Shown: positions 10,174-18,970, counted from the stretch's first letter. The stretch: 64,000 nucleotides of DNA from Microbacterium azadirachtae (GCF_000956505.1 NZ_JYIX01000038.1:301883-365882), one strand, 5' to 3'. Numbers and translations: made by a program. The notes: generated by a model not told the origin, from the sequence alone.

Positions 10174-11175
10174 CTAGAAGACGAAGCCCTCGGGGAACGG
10201 ATCGTCCCCGTCGAGGATGTACTGGCCGAGCCCGGTCACCCAGGCGCGGCCGGTGATCGTGGGGATCACGGCGGGCTTGTCGCCCACCGTCGTCTCGCCG
10301 ACGAGGCGCCCGATGAACTCCGTGCCGATGAACGACTCGTTCACGAAAGGCGCGTCCAGCGCGAGCTCGCCTCGGGCGTGCAGTTCGGCCATACGGGCGC
10401 TCGTGCCGGTGCCGCAGGGCGACCGGTCGAACCAGCCGGGGTGGATGGCCATGGCATGCCGCGAGCGGACGGCGTCGGATCCGGGGGCGATGAACTCCAC
10501 GTGGTGCACGTGGTCCGCGCCCTCCAGAACGGGATGCACGGGCGGCGCCTGCGTGTTGATCGCGTCCATGATCAGAAGGCCGGCGCGGACGATGTCGTCC
10601 TGGCGCGCCCGGTCGAACGGAAGCCCGACCTCGTCCAGGTCGACGAGAGCGTAGTAGTTGCCGCCGAAAGCGACGGAGTACGTGATCTCCCCGATCCCGG
10701 GGACCTGGATCCGCTCGTCGAGACGGTCCACGAAGCTCGGGACGTTCTCGATCGTCACGTTCACGGCGCGGCCGTCCTCGACGGCGACCCGCGCGATCAC
10801 AAGACCAGCCGGAACGTCCAGCCGGATCTCGGTCACCGGCTCGGTCACCTCGACCATGCCGGTCTCCACCAGCACCGTTGCCACGCCGATCGTGCCGTGC
10901 CCGCACATCGGCAGGAACCCGGACGCCTCGATGAACACGACGCCCCAATCGGCGTCGTCGCGCGCGGGCGGCTGCAGCAGCGCGCCCGACATCGAGGCGT
11001 GCCCGCGCGGCTCGTTCATCAGAAATCCGCGCAGGCCGTCGAGGTGCTCCATCGCATACAGGCGGCGGTCGTTCATCGTCGCGCCGGGGATCCGGCCCAC
11101 GCCGCCCGTGACGACGCGGGTCGGCATCCCCTCGGTGTGCGAGTCGACGGCCTGCAGCACACGGCGCGCGCGCAT
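10174..11175 (-). CDS. 4-hydroxyproline 2-epimerase (proline racemase family), second paralogue
   Basis: A 333-residue proline-racemase-family enzyme with both catalytic cysteines: Cys91 in P-M-C-G-H-G-T-I-G and Cys254 in R-S-P-C-G-T-G-T-S-A. Opening as V-D-S-H-T-E-G-M-P-T-R, it matches the 4-hydroxyproline epimerase pattern. The predicted reaction is trans-4-hydroxy-L-proline to cis-4-hydroxy-D-proline, the first step of the pathway. The start at 11175 (GGGAG upstream) is preferred to 11301, whose frame runs back into the deaminase gene and is unlike the family. It lies between the DapA-like deaminase and the semialdehyde dehydrogenase, which act later in the same route. It resembles the 6354-7355 protein but the two are clearly different in sequence. 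Confidence 0.9.
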   Translation of the reverse strand: MRARRVLQAVDSHTEGMPTRVVTGGVGRIPGATMNDRRLYAMEHLDGLRGFLMNEPRGHASMSGALLQPPARDDADWGVVFIEASGFLPMCGHGTIGVATVLVETGMVEVTEPVTEIRLDVPAGLVIARVAVEDGRAVNVTIENVPSFVDRLDERIQVPGIGEITYSVAFGGNYYALVDLDEVGLPFDRARQDDIVRAGLLIMDAINTQAPPVHPVLEGADHVHHVEFIAPGSDAVRSRHAMAIHPGWFDRSPCGTGTSARMAELHARGELALDAPFVNESFIGTEFIGRLVGETTVGDKPAVIPTITGRAWVTGLGQYILDGDDPFPEGFVF

Positions 11176-11230
11176 CAGCGTGCTCCCGCCGAGCGACCGA
11201 GCCCGCGTCCCGTCCCGAACGCGCCTCGCA

Positions 11231-12175
11231 TCACGCGACCACCGCGGAGCGCGCCGCCAGGGCGGCGAGGGCGCGCTCGGTGTCGGCGGTGACCTGGGCA
11301 CGCTGCTCGGCGCTCAGCGGGCCGCGCGGCGGACGGGTGGGGCCGCCGTAGGAGTTGCCGCAGATGTCCATGGAGAGCTTGATCGCCTGCACGAACTCGG
11401 TGCGCGAGTCCCAGCGGAACACTGCGACGAGCTGCTCGTAGAGCGCCTTCGCCTCGTGCCACTTCCCTTCGGCGCAGAGGGTGTAGAGCTCGACCGCCTC
11501 GCGCGGGAAGGCGTTCGGGTAGCCGGCGAACCAGCCCACGGCGCCGTTCACCATGAGCTCGAAGAGCACGTCGTCGGCACCGGCGATGATGTCGATGTCG
11601 CACAGTTCCTTGATCTCGTAGACGCGGCGCACGTCGCCCGAGAACTCCTTGATCGCCACGACCTCGGGGATCTGCGCGAGCTTCGCCACGAGCGACGGCA
11701 CCAGGTCGACCTTCGTGTCGAAGGGGTTGTTGTAGGCCATGATCGGCAGGCCGGCCTTCGCGACCTCCTCGTAGTGCGCGATGACCTCGCCCTCGTTGGC
11801 GCGATAGATGGTCGGCGGCAGCAGCAGCACGCCGTCCGCGCCGTCCTCGCGGGCGAGCTCGGCCCACTTCCGCGCCTGATGGCTGCCCACGCCGTGCACG
11901 CCGGCGATCACGATGCCCCGGCCGTCCACGGCCTCGACGGCGACCTGGATCACCTTGCGGCGCTCCTCGTCGGTGAGCGAGGAGTACTCCCCGAGGGAGC
12001 CGTTCGGGCCGACGCCCCGGCAGCCGTTGGACATGAGGAAGTCGACGTGCTCGCCGAACTTGTCGTAGTCGACGGCGAGTCCGGCCGGTGCCGAGGAGTC
12101 CTCGGTGAAGGCCAGGGTGGTCGCGACGACGACGCCGCCGAGGTCCATGGTCTGCTCAGTCATTGCGATGTCCAT
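11231..12175 (-). CDS. 1-pyrroline-4-hydroxy-2-carboxylate deaminase (dihydrodipicolinate synthase family)
   Basis: About 310 residues of the class I Schiff-base TIM-barrel family typified by DapA. Numbered from 12175, the Schiff-base Lys is K176 in V-A-I-K-E-F-S-G-D and the catalytic Tyr is Y148 in M-A-Y-N-N-P-F. The substrate loop G-P-N-G-S-L-G-E-Y replaces the G-T-T-G-E of true DapA. In hydroxyproline clusters this homologue (LhpC/HypD) deaminates 1-pyrroline-4-hydroxy-2-carboxylate to 2-oxoglutarate semialdehyde. Two in-frame ATGs are possible. The first, at 12175, is only one base from GGAGAG. The second, at 12163 (MTEQ), has GGA seven bases upstream and may be the real start. It is the first gene of its operon, with the regulatory motif at 12276-12287 about 100 bp upstream. 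Confidence 0.88.
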   Translation of the reverse strand: MDIAMTEQTMDLGGVVVATTLAFTEDSSAPAGLAVDYDKFGEHVDFLMSNGCRGVGPNGSLGEYSSLTDEERRKVIQVAVEAVDGRGIVIAGVHGVGSHQARKWAELAREDGADGVLLLPPTIYRANEGEVIAHYEEVAKAGLPIMAYNNPFDTKVDLVPSLVAKLAQIPEVVAIKEFSGDVRRVYEIKELCDIDIIAGADDVLFELMVNGAVGWFAGYPNAFPREAVELYTLCAEGKWHEAKALYEQLVAVFRWDSRTEFVQAIKLSMDICGNSYGGPTRPPRGPLSAEQRAQVTADTERALAALAARSAVVA

Positions 12176-12275
12176 TCTCTCCGTTCCCGCGCCGCCATGG
12201 CCGGGTTCTCGTGTGCGGGCCGCGTGGTGGTCCGCTCCGGGAAGTGTCGTGCGACGTCCTCGTCGCCAGTAATAC

Positions 12276-12287
12276 GTAACATATCAC
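12276..12287 (-). promoter_or_regulatory. Candidate GntR-type operator upstream of deaminase operon
   Basis: Read on the minus strand this is GTGATATGTTAC, matching the 5325-5336 core at ten of twelve positions. It is in the intergenic stretch between the dehydrogenase alpha-subunit stop (12323) and the deaminase start, where the promoter of the deaminase-epimerase-dehydrogenase operon should be. Confidence 0.65.
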
Positions 12288-12322
12288 CCACTACTAAACC
12301 TCGGCAAGGATCCGTCGCCGGT

Positions 12323-13681
12323 TCAGTCCGCGAGGGCCTGACAGGTCGCGGCGAGCTCGCCGATCCGCACCGACGACAGCACGGGACGGCGGTCGTAGCC
12401 CACGGGGGCGCCGATGATGTCCTCGACGCTGCGCCCGCACGTGCGCGCCTGGCAGGCGCCGAGGCCCGCCCGCGTGGCGAGGCGCATCCCCCGTGAGGAC
12501 GCCGCCGCATACTCGTCGAGGGCATCGCGACGCACCGACTCGCAGCGGCAGACGATCGTCTGCGCGTCGAGCCAGCGGGTCCAGCCGGAGCCGATCCGGT
12601 GCGTCTGGAGTCGAGCGGCGAAGGCTCGCATGCGGCGGCGCGCGGCCAGCGGCGCCCGGTACCGGATGTCCGCCGCCGCGACGCCGGCCGCGGCGAGGCC
12701 CGCGACGGCCCCCTCCGCGAGAGCCGCGTCGGCGCCGCCGATCCCGGTGATCTCCCCGGCCGCATACACGTCCGGCACGCTCGTGTCCTGCGACGATCCG
12801 ACCAGGACGAACCGGTCCGACCCGATCTCGCAGCCGGCCTGGATGGCGGCCTCCAGCCGCGGGGTGAAGCCGTGGCCGAGCGCGACCGCGTCGCATTCGA
12901 CGGTGCGCTCCGTCCCCGGGATCGGACGCCAGTCGACGTCGACGCGCTGCACGGTCGCGGCCTCGACGGCCGACTCGCCGTGGATGCGGGTGACCGCGGA
13001 ACCGAAGCGGTACGGCGTGCGGTGCGCGGCGATCGAGCCCAGGTACGACGCCAGCTCCCCCGCTTTGCCCGCAGCGGCGGTGAGTTCCCAGGGGCGCCGT
13101 CCCCAGCCTCGCGCGATGGTCGCGATGCTCGCCGCCTCCACGATCTCGGCCACCTCGCCGCCGACGCGGCCGATGCTCTGCGCGACGGGCAGGAGGAACG
13201 GGCCTGCTCCGCCGACCACCGTGCGCGCGCCGAGCCGCACCCCGTCCCGCTTCGCGAGTGCCTGCGCCGCACCCGCAGAGGTCACCCCTGGCAGCGTCCA
13301 TCCCGGTACGGGGAGCACACGATCGTGCGCGCCCGTGGCGATCACCAGGGCATCGGCCAGCACGGTCTCGCCGCGGCGCTGCGCGGCGTCCGCCGGCCCG
13401 ATCAGGGCGTGCACGCGTACGGGGGCTCCCGGCTCGATCCGCCACACCGACGCGGAGGACAGAACGCGCGCGCCCGACAGAGCCTCCTGCAGCTGACGGA
13501 ACCGTGCGGTCTGATGCTGCAGGTGCGGATCCGTGAGCTCGGGATGATGCCGCCAGAACTGTCCGCCGACGCGCTCGCCCTCATCCAGGACCGTGACGTC
13601 CGCACCGGCCTCGACCGCGGCGGCCGCGGCCGCGAGTCCCGCCGGTCCTGCGCCGATGACCACCACACGCCGCGCGCTCAT
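12323..13681 (-). CDS. D-hydroxyproline dehydrogenase-type complex, FAD/NAD-binding subunit with BFD-like Fe-S domain (HcnB/OoxA-like)
   Basis: A 452-residue flavoprotein. The N-terminal dinucleotide-binding motif is G-A-G-P-A-G at residues 10-15. The second is V-G-G-A-G-P at about 156. The FAD-anchoring V-Y-A-A-G-E-I-T-G is near 306. The C-terminal domain has C378-x-C380 and C410-x4-C415, a BFD-like [2Fe-2S]-binding pattern. This layout belongs to the HcnB/OoxA group of heterotrimeric amine/imine dehydrogenases, which includes the D-hydroxyproline dehydrogenase of Azospirillum and rhizobia. The start at 13681 overlaps the stop of the small ferredoxin gene as ATGA. An in-frame extension to 13831 has no family resemblance. 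It works with the two products encoded just upstream. Confidence 0.9.
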   Translation of the reverse strand: MSARRVVVIGAGPAGLAAAAAAVEAGADVTVLDEGERVGGQFWRHHPELTDPHLQHQTARFRQLQEALSGARVLSSASVWRIEPGAPVRVHALIGPADAAQRRGETVLADALVIATGAHDRVLPVPGWTLPGVTSAGAAQALAKRDGVRLGARTVVGGAGPFLLPVAQSIGRVGGEVAEIVEAASIATIARGWGRRPWELTAAAGKAGELASYLGSIAAHRTPYRFGSAVTRIHGESAVEAATVQRVDVDWRPIPGTERTVECDAVALGHGFTPRLEAAIQAGCEIGSDRFVLVGSSQDTSVPDVYAAGEITGIGGADAALAEGAVAGLAAAGVAAADIRYRAPLAARRRMRAFAARLQTHRIGSGWTRWLDAQTIVCRCESVRRDALDEYAAASSRGMRLATRAGLGACQARTCGRSVEDIIGAPVGYDRRPVLSSVRIGELAATCQALAD

Positions 13682-13923
13682 GCCCGCACCTCTCGCTCCA
13701 CGATGTCGCCCTCGCAGGCCTCGCGCTGACAGGCGCGCACGCCCTCGACGCCGTTGACCGTGAGCACGCAGTCCTGACACACGCCCATTCCGCAGAAGAT
13801 GCCGCGCTCGGCCCCCGCCGCGGTACGCCACGTGCGCCGGCCGGACGACAGCAGCACGCCGGCGATGGTCTGCCCGTCACGCCCGGAGACGGCGACGCCG
13901 TCCACGCTGATCTGCACCGTCAT
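13678..13923 (-). CDS. Small [2Fe-2S] ferredoxin-like subunit of D-hydroxyproline dehydrogenase complex (HcnA-like)
   Basis: An 81-residue protein with the plant-type ferredoxin cluster motif C44-x4-C49-x2-C52-x12-C65 (F-C-G-M-G-V-C-Q-D-C). In HcnABC/OoxABC-type complexes such a subunit relays electrons between the substrate-oxidising flavin and the second flavoprotein. Both ends overlap neighbours as ATGA (13920-13923 and 13678-13681), so the three subunits are translationally coupled and probably made in fixed ratio. Confidence 0.93.
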   Translation of the reverse strand: MTVQISVDGVAVSGRDGQTIAGVLLSSGRRTWRTAAGAERGIFCGMGVCQDCVLTVNGVEGVRACQREACEGDIVEREVRA

Positions 13924-15131
13924 GCCGCGCTCTCCTGTTCCCGCGCACCATGTGCCGCGCGCTCCGCGCCCCGCCCGTCCGGTCCCTGCAGGCTGGCCCG
14001 CGAGGGCAGGAACGGGGTCGGATCCAACGGCGCCGCGGCACCGAGGACCGCGTGCGCGATGAGCGCGCCCGTGGTCGGGGCGAGGCCGATGCCCGCACCC
14101 TCGTGACCGGCCGCGTGGAAGAGGCCGGCGACCGTGGCGTCGGCGCCGATCGCGGGCAGGTGGTCGGGAGCATAGGGACGGAACCCGTAGTAAGTGCGCA
14201 GCAGCATGGTGTCGCGCAGGAAGGGGAACAGCTGCGACGCCTTCGCCGCGATCTCCGAGAGCGGCGCGAGCAGCCCCTCGCCCGAGAAGCCGACGCGTTC
14301 ACGGCTGGACCCGATCAGGACGGTGCCGGACGGCGTGGACTCGACCACGGTCGACGTCTGCAGCGCCGCATCGGCGGAACCCACCGCGCCCACGTAGTCG
14401 GCGTCGTACACCTTGTGGAACACCCGCTGCGGCATCGCGGCCGTGACGAGGATCGTGCCGCGGCGCGGGCGGATGTCCAGCGTGCTGCCGAACAGCGCCG
14501 CCGCCTCGCCCGCCCAGGGCCCTGCGCAGTTGACCACCGCGTCCGCCTCGACCAGACCGCGCGCAGTGCGCACCCCCGTCACCCGCTCGCCGACGACGAC
14601 GCCCGCCACCACGTCGTCGAGCACCAGGCGCGCGCCCTGGTGCACGGCGCGGGCCAGCATCGCCTGCGTGGCCAGACTCGGTTGCACCTGCGCATCGTCG
14701 GGATAGTGCACGCCGCACGCGATCTCGGGGCTCAGGTGCGGTTCGGCGGCACGCAGCGCCGCCTCATCCAGTGCCTCGGAGCGGATGCCGATGCCGCTCT
14801 GCGACATCGCGAAAGACCTCAGCGCATCCGCGCCGCCGGGGAAGGCGACGACGATGCCGCCCTTCGCCTCGAACTCCGTCGCGGGCTGGCCGGGGACGCG
14901 CTCCGCGTCGAGTCTCTCGGCCAGCGCGCGCCATGCGCGATTGGCCTCGATCGCCAGCTCCGCCTCGGCCCCCGGCTCCTTGTCGGAGACGAGGATGTTC
15001 CCCTCGCACCGGCTCGAGGTCTCCCCCGCGACACCCGTGCGATCGATGACGATCACCTCGGCTCCCGCCTCGACGAGCGCGAGCGCGCAGGCCGCGCCGA
15101 CTGCTCCGGCGCCGATCACGACGACCCTCAT
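13920..15131 (-). CDS. D-hydroxyproline dehydrogenase catalytic FAD subunit (DAO family, HcnC-like)
   Basis: A 403-residue FAD-dependent oxidoreductase of the D-amino-acid oxidase family. It starts with V-V-V-I-G-A-G-A-V-G-A-A (Rossmann FAD motif), followed by G-E-T-S-S-R-C-E-G-N. It has the conserved C-terminal region Y-Y-G-F-R-P-Y-A-P-D-H-L-P and G-H-E-G-A-G-I-G-L-A-P that closes the flavin pocket. Predicted role: oxidation of cis-4-hydroxy-D-proline to 1-pyrroline-4-hydroxy-2-carboxylate, passing electrons to the ferredoxin-like and HcnB-like subunits encoded next. The last 35 residues are Gly/Ala/Arg-rich and poorly conserved-looking. It is first in its operon, and two overlapping operator-like motifs lie about 40-60 bp upstream. 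Confidence 0.9.
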   Translation of the reverse strand: MRVVVIGAGAVGAACALALVEAGAEVIVIDRTGVAGETSSRCEGNILVSDKEPGAEAELAIEANRAWRALAERLDAERVPGQPATEFEAKGGIVVAFPGGADALRSFAMSQSGIGIRSEALDEAALRAAEPHLSPEIACGVHYPDDAQVQPSLATQAMLARAVHQGARLVLDDVVAGVVVGERVTGVRTARGLVEADAVVNCAGPWAGEAAALFGSTLDIRPRRGTILVTAAMPQRVFHKVYDADYVGAVGSADAALQTSTVVESTPSGTVLIGSSRERVGFSGEGLLAPLSEIAAKASQLFPFLRDTMLLRTYYGFRPYAPDHLPAIGADATVAGLFHAAGHEGAGIGLAPTTGALIAHAVLGAAAPLDPTPFLPSRASLQGPDGRGAERAAHGAREQESAA

Positions 15132-15171
15132 TCACGCCTCCTGACGTGCGCATCCGTTCGTTGACACGCGA

Positions 15172-15190
15172 GTAACATGTGACATTTTAC
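15172..15190 (+). promoter_or_regulatory. Two overlapping candidate GntR-type operators upstream of D-hydroxyproline dehydrogenase operon
   Basis: GTAACATGTGAC (15172-15183) overlaps GTGACATTTTAC (15179-15190). The second differs from the 5325-5336 core at one position. They lie between the livF stop (15261) and the dehydrogenase start (15131). Confidence 0.65.
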
Positions 15191-15260
15191 AACGTCGTCG
15201 GAGCTGTCGGAGGCGACTCTCCGGCGCAGATCCGCCGACTCTGCGGATCCGCGCCGGAGA

Positions 15261-15971
15261 TCAACCGCCGAGGTATGCGTCGACCACCCTGGCGTCCGCT
15301 GCGAGCTCGGCCGCTGAACCGGACAGCGTCGCCCGACCGGTCTCCACGACGTACGCACGGTCGGCGATCCGCAGAGCAGCCCTTGCGTTCTGCTCCACGA
15401 GCAGTACCGTGGTCCCCTGCGCGTTCACCGCCTGGATCGTCTCCATGACCTGCTTGACCACGAGCGGCGCGAGGCCCATGGACGGCTCGTCCAGCAGGAG
15501 CAGCCTGGGGCCGCCGACGATCGCACGCCCGATCGCCACCATCTGCTGTTCGCCGCCCGAGAGGGTTCCGCCCTGCTGCTTGCGGCGCTCCGCCAGGCGA
15601 GGCATGAGCGCGTAGACCTGATCCACCCGCTGCGCGATCAGCTTCTGATCCCGCACGGTGTATCCGCCGAGCAGCAGGTTCTCGTGCACGGTCATGGTGG
15701 AGAAGATCCGCCGGCCCTCCGGCACGTGCACGAGCCCTGCGGCCACGATGTCCCAGGGCTTCGCCGTGGCGAGGTCGATGTCGCCCCAGCGCACCGTGCC
15801 GCTCTTGGGCCGCACGAGCCCGGAGAGCATGTTCATGGTCGTCGACTTGCCCGCGCCGTTGTTGCCGAGCAGGCAGACGATCTCGCCCTCGTGCACGTCG
15901 AAGCTCAGCTCCCGCAGCGCGTGCACGCGGCCGTAGTAGACGTCTACCGCCTGAACCGTGAGCGAGCTCAT
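15261..15971 (-). CDS. livF: Branched-chain amino acid-type ABC transporter ATPase, LivF
   Basis: A 236-residue ABC ATPase of the LivF subfamily. Walker A is G-N-N-G-A-G-K-S-T-T, followed by the LivF-typical V-P-E-G-R-R-I-F-S-T-M-T-V-x-E-N-L. The signature is L-S-G-G-E-Q-Q-M-V-A-I-G-R-A and Walker B is L-L-L-L-D-E-P-S-M-G-L. It pairs with LivG to energise the permeases. Its ATG overlaps the livG stop (ATGA, 15968-15971). Context (hydroxyproline catabolic genes downstream, same candidate operator) suggests the complex imports hydroxyproline/proline rather than Leu/Ile/Val; that is inference. Confidence 0.93.
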   Translation of the reverse strand: MSSLTVQAVDVYYGRVHALRELSFDVHEGEIVCLLGNNGAGKSTTMNMLSGLVRPKSGTVRWGDIDLATAKPWDIVAAGLVHVPEGRRIFSTMTVHENLLLGGYTVRDQKLIAQRVDQVYALMPRLAERRKQQGGTLSGGEQQMVAIGRAIVGGPRLLLLDEPSMGLAPLVVKQVMETIQAVNAQGTTVLLVEQNARAALRIADRAYVVETGRATLSGSAAELAADARVVDAYLGG

Positions 15972-16888
15972 GAGCGCTTCCCCTTCTTCGTCGTGCCGTC
16001 ACCCTCGAGCAGGGACAGATCCACCGTGCCGGTCTGCAGCTTCGTCGCGTCGAGGGGCTCGTCCTCGACGCCGAGGTACGCCTCGATCACGACCGGATCG
16101 TTCTTGATCTGCTCCGGGGTCCCGACGGCGATCTCCTTGCCGTAGTTGAGCACGACGATGCGCTCGGCGAGCTCCATGATGAGGCCCATGTCGTGCTCGA
16201 TCAGCACCACCGCGACCCCGAGGTCGCGGATGCGGCGGATGAGCTGCATGAGCGCCTGCTTCTCGCTGAAGTTCAGGCCGGCCGCCGGCTCGTCCAGCAG
16301 CAGCAGCTTCGGACTCGTGGCCAGCGCCCGCGCGATCTCCACGCGGCGCTGCTCGCCGTACGGCAGCTGCGTCACGTAGAGGTTCTCGTCATCCGTGAAG
16401 CCGACGAAGTCGAGCCAGCCGCGTGCCGCCTCAGCGCAGGCGAGTTCGGCACGACGATAGCCGGGGGTGTGCAGGAACGTCGCCCAGAAGCCCTCGCGCA
16501 GGTTCGCGTGCATGGCCGTCTTCACGTTGTCCAGCACACTGAGCTCGCGGAACAGCCGCAGGTTCTGGAACGTGCGCGCCATCCCCCACTTCGTCACCCG
16601 CGACGGCAGCACCCGGTAGAAGCCGAAGCTCTGCAGCAGGTCGACCAGGCGGAGACGGCGCCAGAAGCCCGGCGCCTCCCGCACGATGTCCTTGCCGTCG
16701 AAGACGACGGATCCGGATGTCGGCAGATAGAACCCGGAGATGCAGTTGAACGCGCTCGTCTTGCCCGCGCCGTTCGGCCCGATCACCGCGAGGATCTCGC
16801 CCTCCTGCACCGAGAAGCTGAGACCGTCGACGGCCTTCACCCCGCCGAACTGCAGCCGCAGCTCCGAGACCTCCAGCAGCGCGCTCAT
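15968..16888 (-). CDS. livG: Branched-chain amino acid-type ABC transporter ATPase, LivG
   Basis: A 306-residue LivG-type ATPase: Walker A G-P-N-G-A-G-K-T-S, R-T-F-Q-N-L-R-L-F (LivG hallmark), L-P-Y-G-E-Q-R-R-V-E-I-A-R signature and L-L-L-L-D-E-P-A-A-G-L-N. It is longer than usual because of an insertion of about 20 residues before the R-T-F-Q-N motif and an acidic/lysine-rich C-terminal tail of about 35 residues. The start at 16888 has GGGAGGGGCG upstream. The longer frame reaching 17098 reads through livM and is not credible. Confidence 0.92.
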   Translation of the reverse strand: MSALLEVSELRLQFGGVKAVDGLSFSVQEGEILAVIGPNGAGKTSAFNCISGFYLPTSGSVVFDGKDIVREAPGFWRRLRLVDLLQSFGFYRVLPSRVTKWGMARTFQNLRLFRELSVLDNVKTAMHANLREGFWATFLHTPGYRRAELACAEAARGWLDFVGFTDDENLYVTQLPYGEQRRVEIARALATSPKLLLLDEPAAGLNFSEKQALMQLIRRIRDLGVAVVLIEHDMGLIMELAERIVVLNYGKEIAVGTPEQIKNDPVVIEAYLGVEDEPLDATKLQTGTVDLSLLEGDGTTKKGKRS

Positions 16889-18078
16889 CGCCCCTCCCCC
16901 TCTTCCGCGGTCGCATCCTCCGCCGCGAGCGGCGTATCGTCCTCGTCGACCGGCACCGGCGCGAGGAACCCCTGGGTGGGCGGCGGCACCGGCCGCCGTT
17001 TCCGCAGCCACGGCAGGATCGCCGTGGAGGGCCAGAGTCCCGACGGACGGAACAGCATCACGACCACGAGCAGCACGCCGAAGATGAGGAAGCGCCACTC
17101 GGAGAAGTCGCGGAGGAGTTCGGGGGCGAGCGATACGAACAGCGCGCCGATGATGACGCCGGGGGTGGATCCCATGCCGCCCAGCACGACCGCCATCAGG
17201 ATCAGGGCGGAGTAGAGGAACTGGAAGCTGTTCGGGCTGATCGCGCTGAGGTGCGTGGCCATGAGCTGACCCGCGACGCCCGCCCAGACCGCGCCGATGA
17301 TGTAGGCGGAGATCTTCGCGAGGTAGGTGTTGATGCCCATGGCCTCGGCGGCGTCCTCATCGTCGCGGACGGCCTTCCAGGCGCGGCCCATCTTGCCCTT
17401 CGCAAGGCGGCCCGCGCCGATCACGCCCACGAGCACGACGATCGCTGCGACGAAGTAGTAGAACAGCACGCGCTGCGGGAACACCAGCCCGCCGATCGTG
17501 AGCCCGTCGGCGAAGCTCCAGTCGCCGAAGCTCCACGTCGGGATCCCGTGGATACCCGAGGGCCCTCCGGTGATCTTCAGGTTGTTGGCGGTGATCCGGA
17601 TGATCTCACCGAAACCGAGCGTGACGATGGCGAGATAGTCGCTGCGCAGACGTAGAGTCGGCGCGCCGATGATGATGCCGGCCACCATGCAGCACAGGAT
17701 CGTCGCGGGCAGCGCCATCCACATCGGCAGCCCCACCACGGTGGTGAGGATGCCCGAGACGTAGGCGCCGACCGCGAAGAAGGCGATGTAGCCGAGGTCG
17801 AGCAGGCCGGCATAGCCGACGACGACGTTCAGGCCCATGCACAGCATCACGTAGATGAGCGCGCTCGTGGCGATCGACATCGTGTAGCGCGACGCGTCGA
17901 CGAACGGGAGCACGGCGAGGAGCACGATGCACAGCCCGCCGAGGGCGCGCAGGAATCCCTGCTGAGAGGAGAACACGCCGCGCGGGGCGGACGGACGGTC
18001 GAACAGCGGCGAGGGCGCACGCAGCTTCGCGTCGCGCAGCGCCGAGGTCACGGAGCCTGGGGTGGTGGTGCCGGACAT
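16885..18078 (-). CDS. livM: Branched-chain amino acid-type ABC transporter permease, LivM
   Basis: A 397-residue membrane protein with about ten hydrophobic segments. The LivM core L-N-V-V-V-G-Y-A-G-L-L-D-L-G-Y-I-A-F-F-A is at about residues 85-105. The conserved R-S-D-Y-L-A-I-V-T-L-G-F-G-E-I follows, and G-M-G-S-T-P-G is near the C-terminus. Cytoplasmic extensions at both ends (about 40 N-terminal and 45 C-terminal acidic/proline-rich residues) are typical of actinobacterial versions. The stop overlaps livG as ATGA. Confidence 0.92.
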   Translation of the reverse strand: MSGTTTPGSVTSALRDAKLRAPSPLFDRPSAPRGVFSSQQGFLRALGGLCIVLLAVLPFVDASRYTMSIATSALIYVMLCMGLNVVVGYAGLLDLGYIAFFAVGAYVSGILTTVVGLPMWMALPATILCCMVAGIIIGAPTLRLRSDYLAIVTLGFGEIIRITANNLKITGGPSGIHGIPTWSFGDWSFADGLTIGGLVFPQRVLFYYFVAAIVVLVGVIGAGRLAKGKMGRAWKAVRDDEDAAEAMGINTYLAKISAYIIGAVWAGVAGQLMATHLSAISPNSFQFLYSALILMAVVLGGMGSTPGVIIGALFVSLAPELLRDFSEWRFLIFGVLLVVVMLFRPSGLWPSTAILPWLRKRRPVPPPTQGFLAPVPVDEDDTPLAAEDATAEEGEGR

Positions 18079-18079
18079 G

Positions 18080-18970
18080 TCACATCCTCTCGACGACGCG
18101 GGCGCCGAGCAGCCCCGTCGGTTTGAAGGTGAGGAACAGGATGAGGAAGGCGAACGAGAAGACGTCGCGCCATTCGCCGCCGAACCACGCGGATCCGAAC
18201 GACTCCAGCAGGCCCAGCAGCAGGCCGCCGAGCATGGCGCCGTACAGGTTGCCGATGCCGCCGATCACGGCCGCCGTGAACGCCTTCAGGCCGATGATGA
18301 AGCCCATCAGGAAGTCGATCGAGCCGTAGTAGGCCCCGGCCATGACGCCGGCGGCGCCCGCGAGCGCCGATCCGATGAAGAACACGGTCGCGATCACCCG
18401 GTTCACGTTGATGCCCATGAGCTGGGCACCCTGCGGATCCAGGGCGATCGCTCGCATCGCCCTGCCCTGCCTGGTGCGTTCGACGATGTGCGCGAGCACG
18501 AGCATGAGGGCGGCGGCGATGATGACGAGCACGATCTGCGCCGGCGTGATCCGCATGCCGAGGAAATCGAAGCCGGCGGACTCGAGCCGCACCGGGAAGG
18601 CCTCGGGGTTCGGCCCGAAGATCTGCCGCACGGCGTACTCCAGGGTGAAGGAGACACCGATCGCGGTGATCAGCACCGCCAGGCGGGGGCTCTTGCGCAG
18701 GGGCCGGTACGCGATCCGCTCGATGCCGACGCCGATGAGTCCGGTCGTCACCATCGACAGCAGGAGGATCACGAGCAGCAGCGGGATGGATGACTCGTTC
18801 GAGATCCCGAAGGCGGAGAGTGTGGCGAAGCCGGCGAACGCGCCGAGCATGTAGATGTCGCCGTGCGCGAAGTTGAGCAGCTTGATGATCCCGTAGACCA
18901 TGCTGTAGCCGAGCGCGACGAGGGCGTAGAACGAGCCGACGATGAGGCCGTTCCAGATGAGTTGCATCAC
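18080..18970 (-). CDS. livH: Branched-chain amino acid-type ABC transporter permease, LivH
   Basis: A 296-residue permease with eight or so membrane segments. The LivH signature G-S-F-Y-A-L-V-A-L-G-Y-S-M-V-Y-G-I-I-K-L-L-N-F begins at residue 12, with A-H-G-D-I after it. The coupling region R-A-I-A-L-D-P-Q-G-A-Q-L-M-G-I is central. The start is either GTG at 18970 or the next codon ATG at 18967; AAGGACA upstream serves both. It partners LivM, whose gene begins one base after the livH stop. Confidence 0.93.
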   Translation of the reverse strand: MMQLIWNGLIVGSFYALVALGYSMVYGIIKLLNFAHGDIYMLGAFAGFATLSAFGISNESSIPLLLVILLLSMVTTGLIGVGIERIAYRPLRKSPRLAVLITAIGVSFTLEYAVRQIFGPNPEAFPVRLESAGFDFLGMRITPAQIVLVIIAAALMLVLAHIVERTRQGRAMRAIALDPQGAQLMGINVNRVIATVFFIGSALAGAAGVMAGAYYGSIDFLMGFIIGLKAFTAAVIGGIGNLYGAMLGGLLLGLLESFGSAWFGGEWRDVFSFAFLILFLTFKPTGLLGARVVERM

